Shown: positions 15,607 through 23,405, counted from the stretch's first letter. The stretch is DNA of 28,225 bases from Pseudomonadota bacterium (GCA_023393525.1 JAEWKZ010000112.1:1-28225); one strand, 5' to 3'. Numbers and translations are program-made. Notes: generated by a model not told the origin, from the sequence alone.

Positions 15607-17520
15607 ATGAAAGAAGCCGACATGGCCTATAACGAGGAACTGGTCTTCCGCCCCCTGCCCCAGCTGGTCATCGAGGCCAATGTCAACCCGCAGGAATTCG
15701 CCACGGCCCAGGCCTCGGCCAAGGCCGACAATCTTGGCTACTGGGAAGACGCGGCCCAGGAGCTGGACTGGTTCCACAAATGGGACACGGTGCTCGATGA
15801 CTCCGAAGCGCCGCGCTACCGCTGGTTCAAGGGCGCCCAGTGCAACATCGTCTACAACGCCCTCGACCGCCACATCGCCACGGCCAACAAGAACAAGCTG
15901 GCGCTGATCTGGGAGGGCGAGGCCGGAGACACCAAGAAGTACACCTACTACGAACTGTACCGCGAGGTGAACAAGCTGGCCAACGCCATGCGCTCCCTGG
16001 GCCTTTCCAAGGGCGACCGCGTCATCCTCTACATGCCGCTCATTCCCCAGACCATGATGGCCATGCTGGCCTGCGCCAAGATCGGAGCAGTGCACTGCGC
16101 GGTCTTCGCCGGGTTTTCGGCCAAGGCCCTGCGTCAGCGCATCACCGAGGTCGAGGCCAAGCTGGTGGTCACGGCGGACGGGTTCTATCGCAACGGCCGC
16201 ATCGTCAATCTGAAAACCACGGTGGACGAGGCCCTGGTGGCCGGGTGCGACTGCGTGGAAACCGTGGTCGTGGTCAACCGGGCCAAACTCGACGTGGACA
16301 TGAGCGAAGCCCGAGACATCTGGTACGACGCCCTGGTGCGCCAGGAGCGTTCCGACGCGGCCACCGAGATCATGAACGCGGACGATCCGCTCTTCATCCT
16401 GCACACCTCAGGCACCACCGGCGAACCCAAGGGCATCGTGCACGGCCATGCCGGATACATGGTTGGCCTGCACCGGTCGCTTGACTGGGTCTTCGACATC
16501 AAGCCCACGGACATCTTCTGGTGCACCGGCGACATGGGCTGGATCACCGGCCACAGCTACGTGGTCTACGGTCCGCTCATCGCCGGCACGACCACGGTCA
16601 TGTACGAAGGACACCCCCTCTATCCCCAGGCCGACCGCATGTGGGACATCGTGGCCCGCTACGGCGTGACCATCCTCTACACCGCGCCCACGGTCATCCG
16701 CATGCTCATGCGCTACGGGCACCAGTACCCACGCATGCACGACCTCTCCACCCTGCGCCTCTTGGGCAGCGTGGGCGAGCCCATCGCGCCGGACACATGG
16801 CTGTGGTTCTACAAGCACATCGGGCACTCCCAGTGCCCCATCCTCGACACCTGGTGGCAGACCGAGACGGGGGCCTGCATGATCACGCCCTTCCCGGTCT
16901 CGGTCTTGAAGCCCGGCTCCGTGCACCGGCCCATGCCGGGCGTGGAGGTGGACATCGTCGACGAGGAAGGCAATCCCGTGGAAAACGGCGTCGCCGGCAA
17001 TCTTGTGCTGACCAGGCCTTGGCCGTCCATGATGTTCGACATCTACGGCAAGCCCGAACTGCACGACGCCACCTACTGGCCCCTGGGGCCCGACAAATAC
17101 TGGGCCGGGGACATCGCCACCCGCGACGAGGACGGACTGATCTGGATTCACGGCCGCTCCGACGACGTGATGAACATCGCCGGACACCGCATCGGCAACG
17201 TCGAACTGGAGAACGCCTTCCTGGCCCACAAGGCCGTGGCCGACGCCGCCGTGATCGGCATCCCGGACAAGATCAAGGGCGAAGTGGCCAAGGCCTACAT
17301 CGTGCTGCAACCGGAATTCGCGGCTCTGGACGACCACAACGAAATCATCCGCATGCTCAAAACCCACATCCGCAAGGAAGTCGGTCCCGTGGCCGTAATC
17401 CGGTCCATGGAATTCGTGGAGGCCCTGCCCCGGAACCGCAGCGGCAAGATCGTGCGCCGGGTCTTGAAGGCCAGGGAAGCGGGGGTCGAGGTCGACCTGA
17501 ACGCGGTCGTGGAAGACTAG
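15607..17520 (+). CDS. acs: Acetyl-CoA synthetase (AMP-forming)
   Basis: Converts acetate, ATP and CoA to acetyl-CoA, AMP and pyrophosphate. Of several in-frame starts, ATG 15607 is preceded by AAGGAG at good spacing and gives 637 residues; 15547 is the longest option. Adenylate-forming motifs are present: P-loop HTSGTTGEPKGIVHGH, WCTGDMGWITGHSYVVYGP, the acetate-pocket segment DTWWQTETGACMITPF, and WAGDIATRDEDGLIWIHGR with the hinge Asp. The C-terminal RNRSGKIVRR carries the catalytic Lys that is regulated by acetylation in Acs enzymes. It sits just downstream of the LytTR regulator and 14 bases before the four-helix-bundle gene. Confidence 0.96.
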   Translation: MKEADMAYNEELVFRPLPQLVIEANVNPQEFATAQASAKADNLGYWEDAAQELDWFHKWDTVLDDSEAPRYRWFKGAQCNIVYNALDRHIATANKNKLALIWEGEAGDTKKYTYYELYREVNKLANAMRSLGLSKGDRVILYMPLIPQTMMAMLACAKIGAVHCAVFAGFSAKALRQRITEVEAKLVVTADGFYRNGRIVNLKTTVDEALVAGCDCVETVVVVNRAKLDVDMSEARDIWYDALVRQERSDAATEIMNADDPLFILHTSGTTGEPKGIVHGHAGYMVGLHRSLDWVFDIKPTDIFWCTGDMGWITGHSYVVYGPLIAGTTTVMYEGHPLYPQADRMWDIVARYGVTILYTAPTVIRMLMRYGHQYPRMHDLSTLRLLGSVGEPIAPDTWLWFYKHIGHSQCPILDTWWQTETGACMITPFPVSVLKPGSVHRPMPGVEVDIVDEEGNPVENGVAGNLVLTRPWPSMMFDIYGKPELHDATYWPLGPDKYWAGDIATRDEDGLIWIHGRSDDVMNIAGHRIGNVELENAFLAHKAVADAAVIGIPDKIKGEVAKAYIVLQPEFAALDDHNEIIRMLKTHIRKEVGPVAVIRSMEFVEALPRNRSGKIVRRVLKAREAGVEVDLNAVVED

Positions 17521-17534
17521 GCCTCCTGAAGACC

Positions 17535-18221
17535 ATGGTCGAAGCGCTTATTCCAAAGCACGGCGGGTATCGAAACCTTAAAAGCTTTCAGGTGGCGCAG
17601 CTGGCCTACGACGTGACGGCGCTGTTCTGCGAGCGCTTCGTGAACAGGCACAGCCGCACCCACGACCAGATGGTCCAGGCCGCCCGCTCCGGCGTGCAGA
17701 ACATCGCCGAAGGCAGTCAGGCTTCGGGCGCGTCGAAAAAAATGGAACTCAAGCTGACGAGCGTGGCCCGGGCCAGCCTGGAAGAGCTGCGCCTGGACTA
17801 TGAGGATTTTCTGCGCCAGCGCGGTTTGCCGCAGCTTGAGCCGGAGCATCCGGCGCTGAAGCGCTTCAAAGCGAGGCGCTGCGCAAAACTGGATGATGTG
17901 CGGCAGTGGGTGAAGGAAGAGATGAGAAGAATGGACGAACACGGACTTTCAAGGACCGCCACGGACAAAGCACAAGGCCAAGGCGTCCAGGCGGCCCCTG
18001 AGTCCGTGCCCGTCCGTGTTCGTCCGTGCCGGTCCATCAAGCCCACTCCAAACACCAGCCCCATTTCCCCCGAAACCCTGGCCGCCAATGCAGCCCTTTC
18101 CCTCCTGAACCTGGCCTGCCACCTCCTGGACCGCCAGCTTGCCGCCCAAGCCGAAAACTTCCTTCAGGAGGGCGGCTTCACGGAACGGCTTTACCGCCTG
18201 CGCTCCAAACGTCGCCAGTAA
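17535..18221 (+). CDS. Four-helix-bundle protein with C-terminal 'suffix' domain
   Basis: The 228-residue protein has two recognisable parts. Residues ~1-130 match the S23/23S-rRNA-intervening-sequence four-helix-bundle family in its long form (IPKHGGYRNLKSFQVAQLAYD, RTHDQMVQAARSGVQNIAEG, KKMELKLTSVARASLEELRLDYEDFLRQRGL). Residues ~172-228 match the 4-helix-suffix domain (LAANAALSLLNLACHLLDRQ, NFLQEGGFTERLYRLRSKRR). Between them a ~40-residue, Arg/Pro-rich linker is encoded by short repeats (see 17937-18035). Function is unknown; it is not a ribosomal protein. The ATG at 17535 has no strong binding site, 14 bases after acs, so translational coupling is possible. It converges with the ADP-ligase gene, with three bases between stops. 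Confidence 0.83.
   Translation: MVEALIPKHGGYRNLKSFQVAQLAYDVTALFCERFVNRHSRTHDQMVQAARSGVQNIAEGSQASGASKKMELKLTSVARASLEELRLDYEDFLRQRGLPQLEPEHPALKRFKARRCAKLDDVRQWVKEEMRRMDEHGLSRTATDKAQGQGVQAAPESVPVRVRPCRSIKPTPNTSPISPETLAANAALSLLNLACHLLDRQLAAQAENFLQEGGFTERLYRLRSKRRQ
17937..18035. repeat. Palindromic short-repeat cluster inside the four-helix-bundle gene
   Basis: CACGGAC occurs at 17940-17946 and 17960-17966. Its complement GTCCGTG occurs at 18002-18008, 18012-18018 and 18022-18028. The outer pair GGACCGCCACGGAC (17953-17966) and GTCCGTGCCGGTCC (18022-18035) is a 14-bp inverted repeat with one mismatch. The block encodes the linker between the two domains and keeps the frame open. Confidence 0.75.
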
Positions 18222-18224
18222 ATC

Positions 18225-20627
18225 TCACCCAAGGCCGCCGCGCAGCAGATCGGCATAAAGCCGAGCCTGTATATACTGCGCCAAGGCCGCCACGGCCCGG
18301 TCGCAGACCGGAAAAACCGGCACGCCCTCGGCCATGAGCATGTCGCGCAGGGGATCGTAGAGGCGGCCGCCGTCGATGACGCCGATGATGGGCTTGTCGC
18401 TCTGCCTGGCCACGTCCGGCAGCAACGTTGCAATGCCCCCTTCGGCGTACAGATCAAAGGCCGGGACATCCGTTTCGCCCAGGGTGTGCATGGCCGGGGA
18501 AAGCGGGTCCAGGCCCAGGACCACGGCGTCAACGCCCGGGTCGCACGCCAGGATGGCGGCGATGCGGGCGTGGGCGTCGTCATCGGCCGCCGGGTTGATG
18601 TCGAGGGGATTGACGATGCCCACCAACGCGTCCAGGCGTTTTTCGCGCAGCACTGCGGCGATCTTGTCCACTGTTTCGGGGGCGAAGGGCGCAAGCTGCA
18701 TGGAATAGTCGTCGCTCTGGATGGAATCGGCCATGCCCACGGCTTCAAACCCAGCCCCGCTGACTGCCGCCAGCCGGTTGCCGCGAATCTTCTTGCCGTG
18801 CAGGGTTTCGGCCAGCAGAAAGAGATCCTGGAACTGATTGAAATTCTGGGCCACGATGGCCCCGGCCTGACGCACGCAACTCTCGCAGACCATGAAATCC
18901 CCGGCCAGGGACGCGGTGTGCCCGCTGGTGGCGGACTTGCCTTCCGGCGTGCGCCCCGCCTTGTAGAAGACCACCTCCTTGCCCGCCATGACGGCCTCGC
19001 GCACGGCGCGGCAAAAGGCCAGCCCGTCAAGGTCGCTGAACCCCTCGGCATAGACCGCGATGACATCCACCTGCTCTGACTCCTTGAAATAACTGACCAT
19101 GTCCCCCAGGGTCAGGTCCGTCTGATTGCCCATGGAGATCATGTAGGCCGGAGCCAGCTCCGGGCACTGGCTGCTGCGGTGCAGCATGAAGGCTCCGCTC
19201 TGGCTGACCAGGGCCGCGCGGCGGTAGGGCTTGCCCCGGTCGCGCGGCAGCTTCTCCTCGGGGATGAACCAGGTGTCGTAGCCGCCGGGCCGCGAAATCA
19301 CGCCCATGCAGTTGGCTCCCAGAAAAACCGGTCCGCCGTCACCCCTGCCATGGGCCGCATTGATCCGGGCCACGACCTGGGCGGCGCGTTCGCGGCTGTC
19401 TTCGGTCTCGCCCATGCCCCCGGGAATGAGCATGACCGCGTGGGCCGCGTCCCGGCTGAGGACCTCCTCCACCAGACTTGGCACCTGAGCCGCGCTCACG
19501 GCCACGACCAGAAGATCGAGCTTGTGCGGCAGGGCGGCCAGACCCGGCACGCACTGCACGCCGCTTTTGTCCGAGCCGCCCTCGCGCAGGATGGTGACGC
19601 CTTGCGGGGCAAAGCCCTGGGCCAGGATGTTTTCCAGAATGATGCGCCCGAAATTCCTGCGCGTGGCCGAAACACCTACGATGCCGATGCGCTGCGGGTG
19701 CAGCAGGCTGTGGATCTTGCCCACGGGACGCGCCACAGGACGATCCGCGGGCAGGGAAAAGCGGCACATGCCGTCAAGGGGCACCATCAGATAATCGGTG
19801 AAGGCGAAGGGATTGACCTCCAGCTCTTCGATGACAAAAGGCGCATCCGGATTGTCCGGCGAGTAGAAATTGGCCATGGCCACGAAACTCTCGAAGCATT
19901 CGATGAGCTGCTCGTCGGCGACGATTCGGCGCTGCCCCCGGGTCAACCCGGCCAATTTCTTGTAGGAGATGGTCTGTCGGAAAAGCTCGAAAAATGTCTG
20001 GCCGTCGGTCATGGCTGTGGACGCGGCCACGATGGCCTGGCCCTTGCGGAAGCGCTGGGCGTAAAGTTCCGTATCCGTGCCGCCGAGGCCGGCGCTCAAA
20101 ATCATGCCGAACTCGCGGGTGCGCCGCAGGCCCACGATGAGCTCGTGGCCAAAGGTGTCGGAATCCGGCGGCATGAATTGCACCTGCAGCACGCCCTTCA
20201 CGTCCCGGCTGATGGCCGCCACCAGTGCCTGGCCGCTCAAGTTTCGGTAGGAGGGCGGCGCGGCGTCGGGGTGGCGCTCGATCCAGGACGCATAATTTTC
20301 CGGCACCTCGTAGAGCATGCGCCGCTGGGCCGACCGCACGCTCTGGGGCGTCTTAACCACGATGCGCACCCCGCCGACCTCGGTCTTATGCACGATGGTC
20401 GGGGAAACGATCTTGAGCACGGCCTTGTCGCCGGGGATGGCCGTCAGTTCGGCGTCGGATGGCCGTGCCCCACGCATCAGCAAATGGGAACGCGGAGGAA
20501 TCTCTGCCCCGGATCTGGAGAGCAGAGTATAGACTTCGTATTCGTAGAGGAAATTGCGGGATTCGGCGTGGGCCTGCTGAAACAAGCCGGTAATGGCCGT
20601 AAAGTCGATATAATCGGATGAATTCAC
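18225..20627 (-). CDS. Acetate/acyl-CoA synthetase (ADP-forming), fused beta-alpha subunits
   Basis: An NDP-forming acyl-CoA synthetase, which interconverts acyl-CoA + ADP + Pi with acid + ATP + CoA. The start is GTG at 20627 with AAGGAG five bases upstream; the ATG at 20666 has no binding site. The 800 residues run in the order ATP-grasp (beta) then CoA-binding and ligase domains (alpha). The beta part has VLKIVSPTIVHKTEVGGV with the phospho-relay His, and VIEELEVNPF. The alpha part begins near residue 310 (IHSLLHPQRIGIVGVSATRR) and has the catalytic His in SGHTASLAG. No GNAT domain is present, so it is not a Pat-type lysine acetyltransferase. Substrate range cannot be read. It is convergent with the acs unit, with three bases between stops. 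Confidence 0.88.
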   Translation of the reverse strand: MNSSDYIDFTAITGLFQQAHAESRNFLYEYEVYTLLSRSGAEIPPRSHLLMRGARPSDAELTAIPGDKAVLKIVSPTIVHKTEVGGVRIVVKTPQSVRSAQRRMLYEVPENYASWIERHPDAAPPSYRNLSGQALVAAISRDVKGVLQVQFMPPDSDTFGHELIVGLRRTREFGMILSAGLGGTDTELYAQRFRKGQAIVAASTAMTDGQTFFELFRQTISYKKLAGLTRGQRRIVADEQLIECFESFVAMANFYSPDNPDAPFVIEELEVNPFAFTDYLMVPLDGMCRFSLPADRPVARPVGKIHSLLHPQRIGIVGVSATRRNFGRIILENILAQGFAPQGVTILREGGSDKSGVQCVPGLAALPHKLDLLVVAVSAAQVPSLVEEVLSRDAAHAVMLIPGGMGETEDSRERAAQVVARINAAHGRGDGGPVFLGANCMGVISRPGGYDTWFIPEEKLPRDRGKPYRRAALVSQSGAFMLHRSSQCPELAPAYMISMGNQTDLTLGDMVSYFKESEQVDVIAVYAEGFSDLDGLAFCRAVREAVMAGKEVVFYKAGRTPEGKSATSGHTASLAGDFMVCESCVRQAGAIVAQNFNQFQDLFLLAETLHGKKIRGNRLAAVSGAGFEAVGMADSIQSDDYSMQLAPFAPETVDKIAAVLREKRLDALVGIVNPLDINPAADDDAHARIAAILACDPGVDAVVLGLDPLSPAMHTLGETDVPAFDLYAEGGIATLLPDVARQSDKPIIGVIDGGRLYDPLRDMLMAEGVPVFPVCDRAVAALAQYIQARLYADLLRGGLG

Positions 20628-20711
20628 GGACGCTCCTTGGAGAGGATGATGAAAGCCATCATGCACGGAGCGGGATTATCGATCAAGGGTGGACTTAAGA
20701 TCCTTCTGAAT

Positions 20712-20745
20712 AAAAAAAGCCCTTGCCAAATAAACAAGGGCTTTT
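20712..20745 (-). terminator. Rho-independent terminator of the pilin gene
   Basis: Perfect 11-bp stem AAAAGCCCTTG (20715-20725) and CAAGGGCTTTT (20735-20745), 9-base loop. On the minus strand the stem runs into TTTTTTT (20718-20712). It lies about 30 bases after the pilin stop. Confidence 0.95.
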
Positions 20746-20776
20746 GAGCACAATTCAAACCAAACAATAAGAATTA

Positions 20777-21166
20777 TTAAAGTGTACAGTTTGCAACAGC
20801 ATTATCCTCAGCTCTAACAGTAAACTCATAACCACTATATTCATGAGGATTTGCCGCAGCCTCAGACAATGCATTGCCAAAACCGATCAACCCATTTGCA
20901 TCAATACGCAGGTCTTCACCACCAAGATCTGTTCCTGGAATATCACAGTTATAGGTCGCATTAACTTCAATCTCACCTGTTGAAAATTGAGCCGCGAGTT
21001 CATTCATGCAATTTCTTAAATCAGCTTCACATGAAGCTTCCGCCGCATTCCTCTTATACTTCGTAAACTGCGGAATCGCGATCGCTGCCAGAATACCGAT
21101 AATCGCCACGACAATCAGAAGTTCGACCAGGGTGAAGCCTTTTTCATTCTTTCTGAACCGGTTCAT
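20777..21166 (-). CDS. pilA: Type IV major pilin (PilA-like prepilin)
   Basis: A 129-residue type IVa prepilin. ATG at 21166 has GGAGG five bases upstream. The leader MNRFRKNEKG is followed by the cleavage/methylation site G10/F11 and FTLVELLIVVAIIGILAAIA, with Glu15 (mature Glu5) and the Pro-containing end IPQFTKYKR. The globular part has four Cys (ASC, RNC, YNC, NCT), enough for two disulfides, and Gly/Asp-rich loops. The gene uses visibly more A/T-rich codons than its neighbours, as pilin genes often do. No other pil genes are in the window; it is a stand-alone unit with its own terminator and upstream element. The longer frame to 21349 is a read-through and is rejected. A minor pilin or pseudopilin is possible. 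Confidence 0.9.
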   Translation of the reverse strand: MNRFRKNEKGFTLVELLIVVAIIGILAAIAIPQFTKYKRNAAEASCEADLRNCMNELAAQFSTGEIEVNATYNCDIPGTDLGGEDLRIDANGLIGFGNALSEAAANPHEYSGYEFTVRAEDNAVANCTL

Positions 21167-21219
21167 ACAATCCTCCAATAAAGTTGGGTTGAGATATCCA
21201 TGCTTGTGAGGGCCTACTA

Positions 21220-21236
21220 TCACTATCCGTGCCAAG
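21220..21236 (-). promoter_or_regulatory. Candidate sigma-54-type promoter for the pilin gene
   Basis: Read on the minus strand: TTGGCACGGATAGTGAT. The -24 element TTGGCACG is a full match to the sigma-54 consensus. At the right distance the -12 element has GA instead of the invariant GC, so the call is tentative. The predicted start would give a leader of about 40 bases ahead of the pilin ATG. Pilin genes are often sigma-54 dependent. Confidence 0.35.
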
Positions 21237-21301
21237 GTGTCATTTCTTTTATTTTGTCTTGGCCAGACGACGTTGGCGACAGGCCGGCGAACTGACCCCA
21301 A

Positions 21302-21401
21302 GTCATTCCCGCGAAGGCGGGCCATGTCGGGCGATGGCGTGAAATCCATCTTTTTTCAGCAGGTTGGCAAAGGCATGGATCCCCGCTTTCGCGGGGATGA
21401 C
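21302..21401. repeat. Dispersed palindromic repeat ('GTCATCCCCGCGAAAGCGGGG' class)
   Basis: The ends are inverted copies: GTCATTCCCGCGAAGGCGGG (21302-21321) and, reverse-complemented, GTCATCCCCGCGAAAGCGGGG (21381-21401), with two or three differences over 20 bases. About 60 bases lie between. This is the familiar intergenic repeat whose chance translation gives 'VIPAKAGI' and 'FAGMT' peptides in many proteobacterial genomes. It lies between the PIN toxin gene and the pilin promoter. No gene is embedded. Confidence 0.85.
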
Positions 21402-21580
21402 CGTTGTGGTGCGGAGGGGTCTTTTTTTGTTGAGGAGGGCAACAGGCGTGCCGCAATGGCAGCGGAAACAGGCAAACCGGCGCGCACGCAAGCCCAGGCT
21501 GACAAAATTTGTCAGTTCGGACCCATTTTTGGGCCGGTTTTCAGCCTAGATCACCAGAAAAAAGACGTCCGCACTCCTGT
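21402..21580. other. Gene-free spacer downstream of the PIN toxin gene
   Basis: Together with the repeat and pilin leader this makes a 414-base gap (21167-21580). The part from 21402 shows only T-rich and G-rich runs and a short dyad TGACA-AAATT-TGTCA near 21500. I see no gene or firm terminator. Confidence 0.5.
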
Positions 21581-22003
21581 TCAGCGCAATTCGTTTTGAA
21601 GTTCGCCAGGAGAAACGATGCGCACTCCGGGCACGAGGGATTTAAGTTCCAGCAAGTGCCTGTCCCCGGAAACTAGAAACGCAGCCCCTGTCTGTCTGGC
21701 CAGATGGATGAAAATTGCATCATCTCTGTCACGCAAGGATTCCAGCCCATCACAGGACGCGGAGAGCTTCACCGTTCGCGCCCAGGGCAGAAACTCGCCC
21801 AGCAGGCTTTCAATCTCTTCCTTTTCCAGCCGGAACTTGGGGTAGGCGAGGACGCGCAGCAGCTCCCGCACCGTCTCCCGGCACGCAAGGGGCTCGATGC
21901 GTTCCTCCTGCCAGGCCTGCCGCAGCCAGCTCATCCTTCCGGAGGAAAAAATGAGCGCCGACACGAGGCAATTGGTGTCCAGCACAACACTCAAACCTTT
22001 CAT
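21581..22003 (-). CDS. PIN-domain toxin (putative ribonuclease, COG1569-like)
   Basis: A 140-residue PIN-fold protein, probably a Mg2+-dependent RNase toxin neutralised by the antitoxin encoded just upstream. The first active-site acid is Asp9 (VVLDTNCLVSAL). Glu in ETVRELLRVLAYPKF and the Asp cluster in LRDRDDAIFIHLA supply the remaining metal ligands. The C-terminus LVSGDRHLLEL is typical of this PIN subgroup, usually annotated 'putative toxin-antitoxin system toxin component, PIN family'. Its ATG overlaps the antitoxin stop by four bases (ATGA). RNA target unknown. Confidence 0.88.
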   Translation of the reverse strand: MKGLSVVLDTNCLVSALIFSSGRMSWLRQAWQEERIEPLACRETVRELLRVLAYPKFRLEKEEIESLLGEFLPWARTVKLSASCDGLESLRDRDDAIFIHLARQTGAAFLVSGDRHLLELKSLVPGVRIVSPGELQNELR

Positions 22004-22227
22004 GCGCGTTCCCTACGCGCCCAGGCCACGGCATCCTCAACATCGCTCTCGGAAATCCCCATAGCAGCGAGCTTGTTACGCACCAAATCCGCTGGCTGGA
22101 CACGCATGGGAGTGAGCATGATGCGCCCATTTTCAATCTGCACTTCAAAATACTGTGTCTGGTCGACCTGCTCAACAATGGCCTTGGGCAGGGTGATCTG
22201 ATTTTTGCTGGTCAGCTTGGCGAGCAT
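22000..22227 (-). CDS. AbrB/MazE-type antitoxin
   Basis: The 75-residue protein has a swapped-hairpin AbrB DNA-binding domain at the N-terminus (LAKLTSKNQITLPKAIVEQV) and a charged C-terminal tail (ESDVEDAVAWARRERA) that would wrap the toxin. The ATG at 22227 has AAGGAGG directly upstream. It is first gene of a two-gene operon with the PIN toxin. Expected role: neutralise the toxin and repress its own promoter through the dyad at 22249-22267. Confidence 0.88.
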   Translation of the reverse strand: MLAKLTSKNQITLPKAIVEQVDQTQYFEVQIENGRIMLTPMRVQPADLVRNKLAAMGISESDVEDAVAWARRERA

Positions 22228-22248
22228 GAGCGCCTCCTTTTTTTAAGA

Positions 22249-22267
22249 AAGTAATGACTCCTTACTT
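22249..22267. promoter_or_regulatory. Candidate autoregulatory operator of the toxin-antitoxin operon
   Basis: Perfect 6-bp dyad AAGTAA (22249-22254) and TTACTT (22262-22267) with a 7-base centre. It lies immediately downstream of the -10 box and upstream of the antitoxin ribosome-binding site, the position expected for an AbrB-type repressor. Confidence 0.5.
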
Positions 22268-22268
22268 C

Positions 22269-22297
22269 ACTGTAAAACCACGAACGCGACCAGTCAA
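22269..22297 (-). promoter_or_regulatory. Sigma-70 promoter of the toxin-antitoxin operon
   Basis: On the minus strand: -35 TTGACT (22297-22292), 17-base spacer, -10 TACAGT (22274-22269). This is the best-formed promoter I see in the window and is about 40 bases upstream of the antitoxin ATG. Confidence 0.65.
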
Positions 22298-22503
22298 GCA
22301 TGCACGCTCCTTTCACCATGCGCTCACGGCCATCTGTCAAGCTGCCTGCGGCCCATCCTTGACTTGCGCCCCAGATGACCTAAATCAAAAGGGGCTGATT
22401 TCAGTTTACAAGGCATCAGGATGCGCCTCACTGTTGAAACTTCAAAACATCCTGCTCTGCCAAACCACAGCAATAGCAAAAAACACAATAAGGTGGAGGA
22501 ACA

Positions 22504-23208
22504 ATGAATTTCCAGACTGTTTCCCGGACCCGCACCGATGTGCAGGCGACCAATCTTTTCCTGCGCGGGGTCTATAACTGGATGAGCCTGGGACTCGGAT
22601 TGACGGCCCTGGTTGCCTACGCCGTGGCCACCACGCCCGCCATCGCCCAGGCCATCTTCGCCAACCCCATCTTTTTCTGGGGTCTGATCATCGCCCAGTT
22701 CGGCCTGGTCATGGCCATCTCCGGGGCCGTGCATCGCATGTCCGCCGGCACGGCCACGGGCCTTTTTCTCTTATACAGCGCCCTGAACGGCGCCACCTTG
22801 TCATCGATCCTCATGGTCTACACGGCGGCCTCCATCTTCAAGGCCTTCATCGTCTGCACCGGCATGTTCGCGGCCATGAGCGTCTACGGGGCCACCACCA
22901 AGAAGGACCTGACCGGTTGGGGCAGCTTTTTGTTCATGGGGCTCATCGGCATCATCATCGCCTCCATCGTCAACATCTTCATGGCCAGCTCGGCCCTTGA
23001 TTTCGTCATCAGCGGCATCGGCGTCCTGATCTTCACCGGCCTGACCGCCTACGACACCCAGAAGCTCAAAGTCATGGGAGAATCCGCGCCCATGGACGAC
23101 ACGGTGGCCATCCGCCGCGGCACCATACTCGGCGCATTGACCCTCTATCTTGACTTCATCAACCTGTTCCTCTTTCTGCTCAGGTTCTTCGGATCTTCCC
23201 GAGATTAA
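22504..23208 (+). CDS. Bax inhibitor-1 / YccA family membrane protein
   Basis: A 234-residue protein with seven hydrophobic segments, related to E. coli YccA/YbhL and eukaryotic TMBIM proteins. YccA restrains FtsH protease; some bacterial homologues are pH-sensitive calcium leak channels. Family marks are FLRGVYNWMSLGLGLTALVAY near the N-terminus, the conserved FAAMSVYGATTKKDLTGWG segment, FTGLTAYDTQKLK and the Asp-containing last helix LYLDFINLFLFLLRFFG. GGAGG sits ahead of the ATG at 22504. It stands alone: the next gene is 197 bases away across a repeat. Confidence 0.92.
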   Translation: MNFQTVSRTRTDVQATNLFLRGVYNWMSLGLGLTALVAYAVATTPAIAQAIFANPIFFWGLIIAQFGLVMAISGAVHRMSAGTATGLFLLYSALNGATLSSILMVYTAASIFKAFIVCTGMFAAMSVYGATTKKDLTGWGSFLFMGLIGIIIASIVNIFMASSALDFVISGIGVLIFTGLTAYDTQKLKVMGESAPMDDTVAIRRGTILGALTLYLDFINLFLFLLRFFGSSRD

Positions 23209-23247
23209 TCCCCGGGCGGCTTTAGCTGATTGAAAAAATCAAAATTC

Positions 23248-23375
23248 ACAGGTCGTTCAAAAATGGTGAGATGCAAGGAAGCAAAAAAATCCAGGACGCG
23301 CAGTGTGTCAAGCATACATAAGCGGTCTGGATTTTTTCGCTGACGCAGCAGATTGCCATTTTGGGGCGACCTGTC
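23248..23375. repeat. Palindromic repeat family II, copy 1
   Basis: A 128-base unit with imperfect terminal inverted repeats: ACAGGTCGTTCAAAAATGG (23248-23266) and CCATTTTGGGGCGACCTGTC (23356-23375). Nested inside are ATCCAG... and ...CTGGAT stems flanked by A- and T-runs, so it could also act as a bidirectional terminator. Copy 2 at 26583-26690 is in the opposite orientation. CGCTGACGCAGCAGATTGCC (part of 23338-23362) matches the complement of copy 2 with three differences over 25 bases, and the opposite flank (GTGAG-TGCA) is shared too. Confidence 0.75.
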
Positions 23376-23405
23376 AGCTGCCCTTTTCCTTTTTCGGCGC
23401 AAACC

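Noticed and set aside
21237..21599. 120-codon open frame on the plus strand upstream of the pilin
   Set aside because: It reads through the dispersed palindromic repeat and gives the well-known false 'FRGDD' type peptide; no ribosome-binding site.
22357..22390. TTGACT-based promoter for the Bax inhibitor gene
   Set aside because: TTGACT is present, but no acceptable -10 box lies at 16-18 bases (AAATCA).
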